Origin: JBHHXR01 sp046757205
GTDB lineage: Bacteria; Pseudomonadota; Alphaproteobacteria; Rhodobacterales; Rhodobacteraceae
Reading direction: 5' to 3'
Length of the DNA: 26,486 nucleotides
NCBI GenBank assembly: GCA_046757205.1
Contig: JBHHXR010000014.1
Span: 1-26,486 of the forward strand
In this document: piece by piece, positions 15,346 to 24,522 of the stretch
Position numbering within the stretch: position 1 is the stretch's first letter
How the letters are laid out: every line of letters begins with the position of its first letter
Translations under genes and position numbers: made by a program
The notes under the pieces: model-generated
What the model was told of the DNA's origin: nothing
The model's input: only the letters and a program-made list of their open reading frames with translations
Databases searched by the model: none

Positions 15346-16371
15346 ATGTCCGAAATGCGTCACACGCCGCGGGTGTTTTCCGGGATCAAGCCTTCCGGCG
15401 GTCTGACCCTGGGTAACTATCTCGGTGCGATCAAGCGTTTCGTCGAGATGCAGGACCACGACTTCGAGACAATCTACTGCGTCGTCGACCTGCACGCGAT
15501 CACGATCTGGCAGGACCCGGCGGAGCTGAGACGGTCGACCCGCGAAATCGCCGCGGCATTCATCGCCAGCGGTCTCGACCCCGCAAGATCCATCCTGTTC
15601 AACCAGAGCCAGGTTGCGGCACATGCCGAACTGGGCTGGATTTTCAACTGCGTGGCGCGCGTCGGATGGATGAACCGGATGACGCAGTTCAAGGACAAGG
15701 CCGGGAAGAACGCCGAAAAGGCATCGCTTGGTCTTTACGCCTATCCTTCCCTGATGGCCGCCGACATCCTGCTTTATCACGCCACGCACGTGCCTGTCGG
15801 CGAGGACCAGAAGCAGCATGTCGAGCTGACCCGCGACATCGCCGCGAAGTTCAACAACGATTTCGGCGCGCCGGGATTCTTCCCGGAACCGCGGCCGATC
15901 ATCGAAGGGCCGGCGACACGTGTGATGAACCTGCGCGACGGCACCAGGAAGATGTCGAAATCGGGCGCTTCGGACATGGAACGCATCAACATGACCGACA
16001 CCGCAGACGTCATCGCCAAGAAGATCCGCAAGGCCAAGACCGACCCGGAACCGCTGCCCGATGACGCGGCCGGGTTGGAAAACAGGCCCGAAGCAAGAAA
16101 CCTCGTCGACATTTTCGCCGCGTTGTCGAATTCATCGCGCGATGCGGTGATCGAGAAGTTCGCCGGCGCCCCGTTCGGAACTTTCAAACCGGCCCTTGCA
16201 GATCTGGCGGTCTCGGTGATGGAGCCGATTTCGCTGAGGATGGCGGAACTCATGGACGATCCGACGGAAATCGACAGGATTCTCGGCGATGGCGCGCGGC
16301 GGGCCCGCGAGATCGCGACACCGATCCTGGCCAGGACCTACGAAATCGTAGGGTTTGTGCAAAGCCGCTAG
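15346..16371 (+). CDS. trpS: Tryptophan--tRNA ligase
   Basis: This class I aminoacyl-tRNA synthetase charges tRNA-Trp in the cytoplasm and acts as a homodimer. The 341-residue length is normal. The HIGH-type signature appears as SGGLTLGNYLGA (about 17-28) and the KMSKS loop is exact at 202-206. Other family segments are YPSLMAADILLYHATHVPVG and EDQKQHVELTRDIA. The ATG at 15346 is the first in frame after the proposed promoter; GAGG lies about 11 nt upstream. A second ATG four codons in is possible. The gene is divergent from the rhomboid gene and followed by the usp gene after 86 nt. Confidence 0.97.
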   Translation: MSEMRHTPRVFSGIKPSGGLTLGNYLGAIKRFVEMQDHDFETIYCVVDLHAITIWQDPAELRRSTREIAAAFIASGLDPARSILFNQSQVAAHAELGWIFNCVARVGWMNRMTQFKDKAGKNAEKASLGLYAYPSLMAADILLYHATHVPVGEDQKQHVELTRDIAAKFNNDFGAPGFFPEPRPIIEGPATRVMNLRDGTRKMSKSGASDMERINMTDTADVIAKKIRKAKTDPEPLPDDAAGLENRPEARNLVDIFAALSNSSRDAVIEKFAGAPFGTFKPALADLAVSVMEPISLRMAELMDDPTEIDRILGDGARRAREIATPILARTYEIVGFVQSR

Positions 16372-16385
16372 CCGGGCTCGGTCAT

Positions 16386-16443
16386 CCCATTTTCCTTGCC
16401 TGTACCGGGGGAATGCCCGATGATCGATCCTGTCGGAAATGGG
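16386..16443 (+). promoter_or_regulatory. Inverted repeat with a possible promoter between trpS and usp
   Basis: CCCATTTTCC (16386-16395) and GGAAATGGG (16435-16443) pair with one unpaired T. They enclose an inner CGGG/CCCG pair (16406-16409 and 16416-16419). The same stretch holds TTGCCT (16396-16401), a 17-nt spacer and GATGAT (16419-16424), a weak sigma-70 match that would place the transcript start before the usp GTG. It could be a promoter with an operator or the end of the trpS transcript; the sequence does not decide. Confidence 0.3.
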
Positions 16444-16457
16444 AATGGATCTGAACC

Positions 16458-16916
16458 GTGCGAAAATTTCTGGTCGTCATGGACGATACGCCGGAATGCA
16501 TCAACGCGATGAGGTTCGCGGCGCTTCGTGCCGCGAAGACCGGCGGCGGCGTTGAAATTCTCGGAATTATCGCGCCGGAGGAGTTCCAGCACTGGATCGG
16601 GGTCGCCGACGCGATGCAGGCCGAGGCCCGCGAGCGGATCGAGGAACATTTCGCCATTTTCGCGACGCGCATGGAAGAGCAGGACGGTGTGAAGCCGCAT
16701 CTGATCATCCGCGAGGGCGAGCGCGTCAAGGAAGTATTGAACGCGATCAAGCAAGACCCCGAAATCGGCGTTCTGGTTCTCGGCGCCGCAACCGAGGGCG
16801 ACAATCCCGGCCCGCTGGTAAGCCAGCTTGTGGGAAGGCGGGCGCGCGACATGCGGGTTCCGATTACGGTCGTTCCCGGAAATCTCAGCAAGGAAGACTT
16901 GGTCGCCGTCACCTAG
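16458..16916 (+). CDS. Universal stress protein (UspA family)
   Basis: This 152-residue single-domain protein has the UspA Rossmann-like fold: a first strand KFLVVMDDTPECINAMRFAA, a central helix-rich region, and the last strands GVLVLGAAT and VPITVVPGNL. ATP-binding members carry G-x2-G-x9-G(S/T). Here the corresponding segment, LGAATEGDNPGPLVSQLVG, does not fit that spacing, so nucleotide binding is doubtful. The start is GTG at 16458, giving MRKFLVVMDD directly; no ATG is near in this frame. Its role is unknown beyond the family's general link to stress. It stands between trpS and the NifU-family gene, a neighbourhood I recall from Rhodobacteraceae. Confidence 0.88.
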   Translation: MRKFLVVMDDTPECINAMRFAALRAAKTGGGVEILGIIAPEEFQHWIGVADAMQAEARERIEEHFAIFATRMEEQDGVKPHLIIREGERVKEVLNAIKQDPEIGVLVLGAATEGDNPGPLVSQLVGRRARDMRVPITVVPGNLSKEDLVAVT

Positions 16917-16941
16917 CGCTGCGGCCCTTGCGGCCGGCGCT
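16915..16941 (+). terminator. Hairpin after the usp stop codon
   Basis: AGCGC (16915-16919) pairs with GCGCT (16937-16941), and CGGCC pairs with GGCCG across a CTTGC loop, with a 2-nt bulge. The 10-bp GC stem begins within the usp stop codon. Only TTTC follows, so it is a poor intrinsic terminator, but it may separate usp from the iron-box-controlled unit just downstream. Confidence 0.4.
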
Positions 16942-16947
16942 TTCAGG

Positions 16948-16962
16948 TTAGAATCGTTCTAA
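16948..16962. promoter_or_regulatory. Candidate Irr-type iron control element upstream of the NifU-family gene
   Basis: TTAGAA-TCG-TTCTAA is a perfect 6-3-6 inverted repeat in an otherwise AT-rich island, 58 nt before the NifU-family ATG. It resembles the iron control element bound by Irr in Rhizobiales and Rhodobacterales, which I recall as roughly TTTAGAA-N3-TTCTAAA; the outermost pair here is g/t, not T/A. Control of an Fe-S biogenesis gene by iron would make sense. Irr itself is not in the window. Confidence 0.55.
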
Positions 16963-17019
16963 TAAACTTGATTTGTTTTCTCGGGTATGCCACTTCTGGA
17001 GCAAACGGAAGGCGACGAC

Positions 17020-17583
17020 ATGTTTATCCAGACAGAATCCACACCGAATCCGGCAACCCTGAAGTTCCTGCCGGGGATGGCGGTTCTTCCGAGCGGAACG
17101 GCGGATTTTCCTGACCGCGAAAGCGCGCAGACATCTCCGCTCGCACGCCGGATTTTCGGGGTCGAGGGGATCGAGGGCGTGTTCTTCGGCGTCGATTTCG
17201 TGACCGTCACCAAGGCCGAGGGCGTGGTATGGGACCATGTGAAACCGGCGATCCTCGGTGCGATCATGGAGCATTTCCAGTCCGGCCAGCCGGCCATCGA
17301 AGGCGAGGGCGGCGCGGTCGGTCACGCGGATCACAGCGGCCCTGACGAGGAAATCGTCGGCCAGATCAAGGAACTGCTGGATACCAGAGTGCGCCCCGCC
17401 GTCGCCCAGGACGGCGGCGACATCACGTTTCACGGTTTCGACCGCGGCGTCGTATACCTGCACATGCAGGGGGCCTGTGCAGGTTGCCCGTCCTCCACCA
17501 TGACGTTGAAAATGGGCATCGAAAACCTGCTGCGGCACTATATCCCGGAAGTCACGGAAGTGCGCCCGGTTGTCGGTGCCTGA
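17020..17583 (+). CDS. NifU-family Fe-S cluster scaffold/carrier (Nfu type)
   Basis: This 187-residue protein has an N-terminal Nfu_N domain (MFIQTESTPNPATLKFLPGM to about residue 88) and a C-terminal NifU-like domain (about 110-180). The second domain carries the cluster-binding CxxC, C153 and C156 in GACAGCPSSTMTLKMGIENL. Its architecture matches mitochondrial NFU1 more than E. coli NfuA, whose N-domain differs, so I give no symbol. Such proteins deliver [4Fe-4S] clusters to enzymes such as lipoyl synthase. The ATG at 17020 has GGAAGG about 8 nt upstream; an ATG at 16987 is in frame but lacks this. The gene follows a candidate iron box and overlaps tsaB by 14 nt, so tsaB and rimI may share its transcript. 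Confidence 0.95.
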   Translation: MFIQTESTPNPATLKFLPGMAVLPSGTADFPDRESAQTSPLARRIFGVEGIEGVFFGVDFVTVTKAEGVVWDHVKPAILGAIMEHFQSGQPAIEGEGGAVGHADHSGPDEEIVGQIKELLDTRVRPAVAQDGGDITFHGFDRGVVYLHMQGACAGCPSSTMTLKMGIENLLRHYIPEVTEVRPVVGA

Positions 17584-18247
17584 ACCCCCGCTGATCCTTG
17601 CGTTTGACACTTCGGCCGCGCAGTGCGCGGCCGCCTTGGTATCCGATGGCCTTGTATTGGCAAGAAAATCGGAAACGATGCAGACAGGTCAGGCGGAACG
17701 GTTGTTCCCGTTGCTCGAAGAAATCCTGGGCATGTCGGGAAAAGCCTGGAAGGACATTTCGCTGCTCGCCGTCACGACCGGCCCGGGAAACTTCACTGGC
17801 GTTCGGATCGCCGTCTCGGCTGCGCGCGGGCTGTCGCTTTCGCTGGGAATCCGGGCGGTAGGTGTGACCGTTCTTCAGGCTCTTGCACATCCGCACCGCA
17901 AACCGGTGCTTGTGCTGCTGGATGCCCGCCGCGGCAGGCTTTATGCCCAACTCTTCGCGGACGGCGAAAGTGAGGCCGGCGCCGAACTGACGACGTTCGA
18001 GGCACTGGCCGCGCGCGAATGGCCCGCCGGCATGATCTGCACGGGTTTCAGGTGCAGGGAGCTGGCGGCCCGAACAGGAACCGGCGCGGGCCGGGAGGAA
18101 ACTCTGGCAGATCCGGCGGATATCGCGGTTTGCGCCGCGGCCAGTCGGGAATTGCCCCGGGAGGGCAGGCCGGCGCCGCTGTATCTGCGGTCCGCCGACG
18201 CCGCGCTGCCCGCCGACCCGCCGATGACGATACTCGATGACGCCTGA
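17570..18247 (+). CDS. tsaB: tRNA threonylcarbamoyladenosine biosynthesis protein TsaB
   Basis: TsaB partners with TsaD and TsaE to make t6A37 in tRNAs that read ANN codons. The protein has about 225 residues with the ASKHA fold: LILAFDTSAAQCAAALVSDG at the N-terminus and the hallmark VTTGPGNFTGVRIAVSAARG near 67-86. The loop LLDARRGRLYAQLF is also typical. The start is uncertain. TTG at 17570 has GGAAG 9 nt upstream, while GTG at 17576 is a more usual codon but 15 nt from that site. Both overlap the NifU-family stop. The end overlaps rimI by 11 nt. tsaD and tsaE lie elsewhere. Pairing of tsaB with rimI is common in bacteria. Confidence 0.94.
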   Translation: MSVPEPPLILAFDTSAAQCAAALVSDGLVLARKSETMQTGQAERLFPLLEEILGMSGKAWKDISLLAVTTGPGNFTGVRIAVSAARGLSLSLGIRAVGVTVLQALAHPHRKPVLVLLDARRGRLYAQLFADGESEAGAELTTFEALAAREWPAGMICTGFRCRELAARTGTGAGREETLADPADIAVCAAASRELPREGRPAPLYLRSADAALPADPPMTILDDA

Positions 18248-18659
18248 CGATCTGTCGGCGCTGCACGCGCTGTGCTTCGATGATGCCCCGGCCCCGTGGA
18301 GCGCGCGAAGTTTCGCGGCCCTTGTGTCGGACCCGGCCTGCTGCCTCGTGACCTGTGACAACGGGTTTGCCCTGGCACGCGCGGCCGGACCGGAGGCCGA
18401 GCTTCTCACCATCGCGGTCCACCCGGCGCACCGGCGCGAGGGGCACGCGTATGGCCTGCTTCGGCGGATCGAAGCGGCGCTGAAATCCCGCGGTGTCGGG
18501 GAATTGTTCTGTGAAGTTGCCCGCTCGAACACGGCGGCGGCCGCTCTCTACGCCAGGGCCGGCTTCGTGGCGGCGGGGGTCAGGGTATCCTACTACCGGA
18601 AGAACTCCGGCCTGTCAGAAGACGCCCTGATCATGAAAAAAATCCTTCACGACAAATGA
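18237..18659 (+). CDS. rimI: RimI-like GNAT N-acetyltransferase
   Basis: This 140-residue GNAT protein is placed as RimI, which acetylates the N-terminal alanine of ribosomal protein S18 in E. coli. The acetyl-CoA motif A is ELLTIAVHPAHRREGHAYGL (about 75-94), where RREGHA stands for the R/Q-x-x-G-x-G/A loop. Motif B is seen in ELFCEVARSNTAAAALYARAGF with the usual Asn and the YxRxGF turn. YYRKNSGLSEDALIMKK forms the C-terminal strands. The ATG lies within the end of tsaB, 11 nt overlapped, which supports the RimI name because tsaB-rimI linkage is widespread. The real substrate in this lineage may be broader. Confidence 0.9.
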   Translation: MTPDDLSALHALCFDDAPAPWSARSFAALVSDPACCLVTCDNGFALARAAGPEAELLTIAVHPAHRREGHAYGLLRRIEAALKSRGVGELFCEVARSNTAAAALYARAGFVAAGVRVSYYRKNSGLSEDALIMKKILHDK

Positions 18660-18701
18660 AGCCTCCGTCTTGTTTCCGGCCCGGCAAGCGGAAAAAAGAG
18701 A

Positions 18702-18730
18702 TTGATCTGGACTAGGCATGAAGCTTTACT
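18702..18730 (+). promoter_or_regulatory. Candidate promoter of the BMP-family ABC importer operon
   Basis: TTGATC (18702-18707, 4/6) and TTTACT (18725-18730, 4/6) are 17 nt apart in the 171-nt gap after rimI. The resulting leader would be about 95 nt, ending in a strong GGAGGA ribosome site (18821-18826). In that leader GTCAGG (18735-18740) and CCTGAC (18784-18789) are complementary but far apart. I recognise no purine riboswitch fold. Confidence 0.35.
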
Positions 18731-18830
18731 CCCGGTCAGGGGTAATCTCTGAAACGGTTCGGCACTACGGATTCGCAAAAGATCCTGACACGCCGCATGA
18801 AACCGAAACGATCACACAGCGGAGGAACTA

Positions 18831-19831
18831 ATGAAAATTATCAAAAATTTGCTGGGTGTTGCAGCTCTGGTTGGCGCAGCCACCATTGCCAGCGCGCAAG
18901 GCGAGGTCAAGCCTGCCATTATCTTCGATCTTGGCGGAAAGTTCGACAAGAGCTTCAACGAGGCGGCCTACCGCGGTGCCGAGCGTTTCAAGGAAGAGAC
19001 CGGCGTCGCCTACGATGAATTCGAGATGCAGAACGAGGCCCAGCGCGAACAGGCGCTGCGCCGGTTCGCTTCGCGCGGCAACAATCCCATCGTCGTCACC
19101 GGGTTCGCGTTTGCCTCGGCGCTCGACACGGTCGCCGCGGAGTTTCCCGACACCAATTTCGCGATCATCGACATGGTCGTCGATCAGCCGAATGTGCGCT
19201 CGGTGGTGTTCAACGAGCACGAGGGTTCGTATCTGGTCGGCATCCTGGCCGCCATGGCCTCCAAGGCCAAGAAGGTCGGGTTTGTCGGCGGCATGGATAT
19301 CCCGCTGATCTCCAAATTCGCCTGCGGTTACGTGCAGGGCGTGAAATCGGTCGATCCGAGTATCGAGGTTTTCCAGAACATGACCGGCACGACGCCGTCA
19401 GCCTGGAACGACCCCGTGAAGGGCGGCGAACTGACCCGCGCGCAGATAGATCAGGGCGCCGACGTCGTTTACCATGCGGCGGGCGGAACCGGCCGGGGTG
19501 TGCTGCAGGCGGCCGCCGACGCGGGGATTCTCGGCATTGGCGTGGATTCCAACCAGAACCATCTGTTCCCGGGTTCGGTCCTCACGTCGATGCTCAAGCG
19601 CGTCGATGTCGCCGTCTACAACGCGTTCAAGGACAGCGCCGACGGCAAATTCACGACCGGATTCAATGTGCTCGGTCTGGCGCAGGACGGCGTCGGATGG
19701 GCGCTGGATGAAAACAATGCACCGCTTATCAGCGACGAAATGAAGGCGGCGGTGGAAGACGCCAAGGCCAAGATCATCTCCGGCGAAATCAAGGTGCATG
19801 ACTACATGGCCGACAGTTCCTGCCCGGTGAT

Positions 19832-19835
<4 letters not shown>
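18831..19835 (+). CDS. BMP-family ABC transporter substrate-binding protein
   Basis: This 334-residue periplasmic binding protein belongs to the BMP/Med/PnrA family, whose studied members mostly bind purine nucleosides. A Sec signal peptide ends at IASA/Q (cleavage about residue 22). There is no lipobox, so it is soluble, unlike the lipoproteins of spirochetes and Gram-positives. The family motif FDLGGKFDKSFNEAAYRGAE lies at about 32-51. The later segments NEHEGSYLVG, AAGGTGRGVLQAA and GIGVDSNQNHLFPG line the ligand cleft in relatives. The ATG at 18831 has GGAGGA 4 nt upstream. The gene heads a four-gene importer operon, ending in a GTGA overlap with the ATPase gene. Ligand identity is inferred from the family; purine catabolic genes in the same window fit it. 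Confidence 0.93.
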
Positions 19836-21408
<1,573 letters not shown>

Positions 21409-21412
<4 letters not shown>

Positions 21413-22503
21413 ACAGGGTGGTTCCCCGCTGGGTCGATATTCTGCTGATCCCGCTCATCAACCTGTTGCTGGCGTTCCTGGTTGCCGGACTGGTCGTTGT
21501 CATCATCGGCGAGGACCCGTTCAGAGCGATGAAACTGCTGATCGTCGGGGCGCTGGGTTCCAACTACGGCGTTGGCTTCACGCTCTACTACGCGACCAGT
21601 TTCATTTTCACCGGCCTCGCCGTCGCCGTCGCCTTCCACGCCTCGCTGTTCAATATCGGCGGTGAGGGACAGGCGAATTTTGCCGGGCTCGGGGTGGCGC
21701 TCGTAGCCCTCACCATGGACTGGAGCCACTGGGTGATCGTGTTTCCGCTGGCGATCCTGGGGGGCGCACTGTTCGGTGCCGCCTGGGCCGCGATCCCGGC
21801 ATTCCTGCAGGCCAAGCGCGGCAGCCACATCGTGATCACCACGATCATGTTCAACTACATCGCCACCGCCGTGCTGGGGTATCTTCTGGTCAACACGCTG
21901 AAGGTTCCGGGTTCGATGGCTCCGGAGACCCGCCGCTTCGCCGACGGGGCGCATTTGCCGTATATCCACGAAGTGCTGGGCTGGGTCGGCATCAAGATGT
22001 CGAACACGCCGCTGAACATTTCGTTCATCTGGGCGCTGATCTGCTGCGCCGGCGTGTTCGTGCTGATCTGGCGCACGCGCCTGGGCTACCGGATCAGGGC
22101 GCATTCGGAACCGGCGGCGCGGTACGCCGGTGTTTCGCCTTTCGGCATCATCATGATCACCATGCTGATTTCCGGCGCGCTGGCCGGGATGATGGCGCTG
22201 AATGTCGTGGTCGGAGGGTATTCGCAGAAACTGGTGAACGACCCGATTCAGGGTTTCGGTTTCGTCGGCATTGCCGTGGCTCTCATGGGCCGCTCGCACC
22301 CGCTGGGCGTCATTCTCGCCTCCATCCTGTTCGGCATGCTCTATCAGGGTGGCGCCGAGCTCGCGTTCGAGATGCCGGCCATCAGCCGCGACATGATTGT
22401 TGCCATCCAGGCGCTGGTGATCCTTTTCACCGGAGCGCTTGAAAACATGGTGAGACTGCCGATCCGCCGCATGTTCCTGCAAATAAGGGTCGGAGGCCGG
22501 TAA
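21409..22503 (+). CDS. ABC transporter permease (BPD_transp_2, YufP-like)
   Basis: This is a 364-residue inner-membrane permease of the branched-chain amino acid/ribose type (BPD_transp_2). About 8-10 hydrophobic helices are visible, beginning VDILLIPLINLLLAFLVAGL. The family loops FNIGGEGQANFAGLGV and RAHSEPAARYAGVSPFGI are clear. The latter holds the coupling-helix contact to the ATPase. The ATG overlaps the ATPase stop by 4 nt and the TAA stop shares one base with the next ATG, so all three are made together. With the BMP binding protein it most likely carries purine nucleosides or bases. Confidence 0.94.
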
Positions 22504-23483
22504 TGGACATTTCGACCGCTTTCCCGATCGTCCTCCAACTGATGGATTCGACGCTGCGTCTTGGGACGCCGTTGATCCTTGCCTGTCTGGCCGGTCTTTT
22601 TTCCGAGAGATCCGGCATTTTCGATATCGGACTCGAGGGCAAGATGCTGGCCGGGGCGTTCGCCGCCGGGGCGTTCGCGGCGGTTTCCGGATCGGCTTGG
22701 GTGGGGCTGCTGGCGGCCATCGTGGTTTCGGCATTGCTGGCCGGTATCCACGGCCTGGCGTCGATCACGTTTCGCGGCAACCAGATCATTTCCGGCGTGG
22801 CGATCAACTTCCTGGCGGCCGGAATGACCGCGCTGATCGGGCAAAACTGGTTCCACCAGGGCGGACAGACGCCACCTTTGTCGGGTGCCGCGCGTTTTCA
22901 GTCGCTTGATTTGCCGCTGGCGGAAACGCTGGGCGGAATACCCGTACTCGGGCCGATCTACCGCGACTTGATCTCGGGTCACAATATTCTGGTTTATGTC
23001 GCACTGTTGACCGTTCCCCTGACATGGTGGGTGCTGTTCCGAACCCGCTTCGGCCTGCGCCTGCGCGCTGTCGGCGAAAACCCCGGCGCGGTGGACACGG
23101 CCGGTGTGTCGGTGATCCGCCAACGGTATTTCGCGGTCCTGATTTGCGGCGCGCTGTGCGGTATTGCCGGGGCCTATCTCAGCACCGGTATCGCATCCGG
23201 TTTCGGCCGCGACATGTCGGCCGGGCGCGGGTTCATCGCGCTGGCCGCCCTGATATTCGCCAAGTGGCGGCCGGTGCCGGCGATGTGGGCCTGCCTGCTG
23301 TTCGGTCTGCTGGAGGCGGTATCGCTCAGGTTCCAGAGCATAAGCCTTGGAGATTTCGGCACCGTGCCGGTCCAGTTCATGCAGGCGCTGCCCTATATCC
23401 TGACGGTTGTCATCCTGGCCGGGTTCGTTGGCAAGGCGACACCGCCGAGGGCCGGCGGCATTCCGTACGTCAAGGAACGATAA
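22503..23483 (+). CDS. ABC transporter permease (BPD_transp_2, YufQ-like)
   Basis: This second permease of the BMP-type importer has 326 residues. It pairs with the preceding permease as a heterodimer. Family motifs are TPLILACLAGLFSERSGIFD, IGLEGKMLAGAFAAGAFAAV and the coupling segment RLRAVGENPGAVDTAGVSV. About eight to ten hydrophobic helices can be traced. The start shares one base with the previous stop (TAATG). It is the last gene of the importer: 121 nt separate its stop from the next start, with only a weak GCCGG/CCGGC stem around 23500-23518. Confidence 0.94.
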   Translation: MDISTAFPIVLQLMDSTLRLGTPLILACLAGLFSERSGIFDIGLEGKMLAGAFAAGAFAAVSGSAWVGLLAAIVVSALLAGIHGLASITFRGNQIISGVAINFLAAGMTALIGQNWFHQGGQTPPLSGAARFQSLDLPLAETLGGIPVLGPIYRDLISGHNILVYVALLTVPLTWWVLFRTRFGLRLRAVGENPGAVDTAGVSVIRQRYFAVLICGALCGIAGAYLSTGIASGFGRDMSAGRGFIALAALIFAKWRPVPAMWACLLFGLLEAVSLRFQSISLGDFGTVPVQFMQALPYILTVVILAGFVGKATPPRAGGIPYVKER

Positions 23484-23604
23484 GCGCCTTTCCACCGTGG
23501 CCGGCAGCCATTTCCGGCAGGTCTGTGGGGTATTTGCGACGTTGCCGGCGGAGGAATGGCGACACCTCTTTACGCCGCGAGCGCAGGGGCGTATCCGATA
23601 TGAA

Positions 23605-24522
23605 ATGCAGATTTACCTACCGATAGCCGAAGTTTCAGTAAATGCTTTCCTGCTGCTTGGTCTTGGCGGGATAGTCGGCATTCTGTCGGGAATGTTCGGC
23701 GTCGGCGGCGGTTTTCTGATGACGCCATTGCTGTTTTTCATCGGCATTCCGCCCGCCGTTGCGGTCGCAACAGAAGCAAACCAGATTGTCGCATCGTCCT
23801 TCTCCGGCGTTCTGGCGCATGTGAAAAAGCGCACCGTCGATTTCAAGATGGGCGGCGTGCTTCTTGCCGGCGGTCTGGCCGGCGCCGCCGTTGGCGTGCA
23901 GGTCTTCAAGATGCTGAGGCAGATCGGCCAGGTCGATTTGCTGGTGACGCTCTCTTACGTCGTGTTTCTCGGCATCATCGGCACGCTGATGTTTCTTGAA
24001 AGCCTCAAGGCCATCTGGCGCAGCAAGCACGGCAGGGTCGTGCAGCGAAGGCGGCGCCACAACTGGGTACATGGCCTGCCGCTCAAGATACGGTTTCGCG
24101 TTTCCAACCTGTACATTTCCGCGATCCCGCCGCTGCTTGTCGGTTTCCTCGTCGGTGTTCTGGCCGCGATCATGGGCGTCGGCGGCGGGTTCGTCATGGT
24201 TCCGGCGATGATCTATCTCTTGGGAATGCCGACCAAGGTCGTTGTCGGAACGTCGCTCTTCCAGATCATATTCGTGACCGCGTTCACGACGCTGATGCAC
24301 GCGACGCAGAATTTCACCGTGGACGCGGTTCTGGCGGTCCTGTTGCTTCTGGGCGGTGTCGTCGGTGCGCAGATCGGCACCCGGATCGGTGTCCGGATGA
24401 AGGCCGAGCAACTGCGCATACTGCTTGCGCTGCTGGTGCTCGCGGTATGCGGCAAGCTTGCCTACGATCTGATCGCCACCCCGTCCGAGTTTTTCAACAT
24501 AGGTGCGGGAGGGCACGGTTGA
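23605..24522 (+). CDS. TSUP/TauE-SafE family transporter
   Basis: This 305-residue membrane protein belongs to the TSUP (DUF81) family, linked to export or uptake of sulfite, sulfoacetate, taurine-derived compounds and similar anions. The two-fold repeat is clear: GILSGMFGVGGGFLMTPLL near 26-44 and AAIMGVGGGFVMVPAMIYLL in the second half. Seven to eight helices are expected, with a basic loop HGRVVQRRRRHNWVHGLP between the halves. The start ATG at 23605 fits the family N-terminus MQIYLPIAEVSVNAF but has no good ribosome site; the frame runs back into the permease gene. It overlaps the TIGR02186 gene as TTGA, and the two form a pair I recall from many alphaproteobacteria. The transported anion is unknown. 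Confidence 0.92.
   Translation: MQIYLPIAEVSVNAFLLLGLGGIVGILSGMFGVGGGFLMTPLLFFIGIPPAVAVATEANQIVASSFSGVLAHVKKRTVDFKMGGVLLAGGLAGAAVGVQVFKMLRQIGQVDLLVTLSYVVFLGIIGTLMFLESLKAIWRSKHGRVVQRRRRHNWVHGLPLKIRFRVSNLYISAIPPLLVGFLVGVLAAIMGVGGGFVMVPAMIYLLGMPTKVVVGTSLFQIIFVTAFTTLMHATQNFTVDAVLAVLLLLGGVVGAQIGTRIGVRMKAEQLRILLALLVLAVCGKLAYDLIATPSEFFNIGAGGHG
24507..24513 (+). promoter_or_regulatory. Ribosome binding site that sets a TTG start for the TIGR02186 gene
   Basis: GGGAGGG lies 5 nt before the TTG at 24519, inside the 3' end of the TSUP gene. This TTG opens directly into a signal peptide. Confidence 0.65.

Noticed and set aside
18735..18789. GTCAGG/CCTGAC pair in the BMP operon leader as a riboswitch stem
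   Set aside because: The arms are only 6 bp and 43 nt apart, with no conserved internal structure that I can recognise. Chance is likely.
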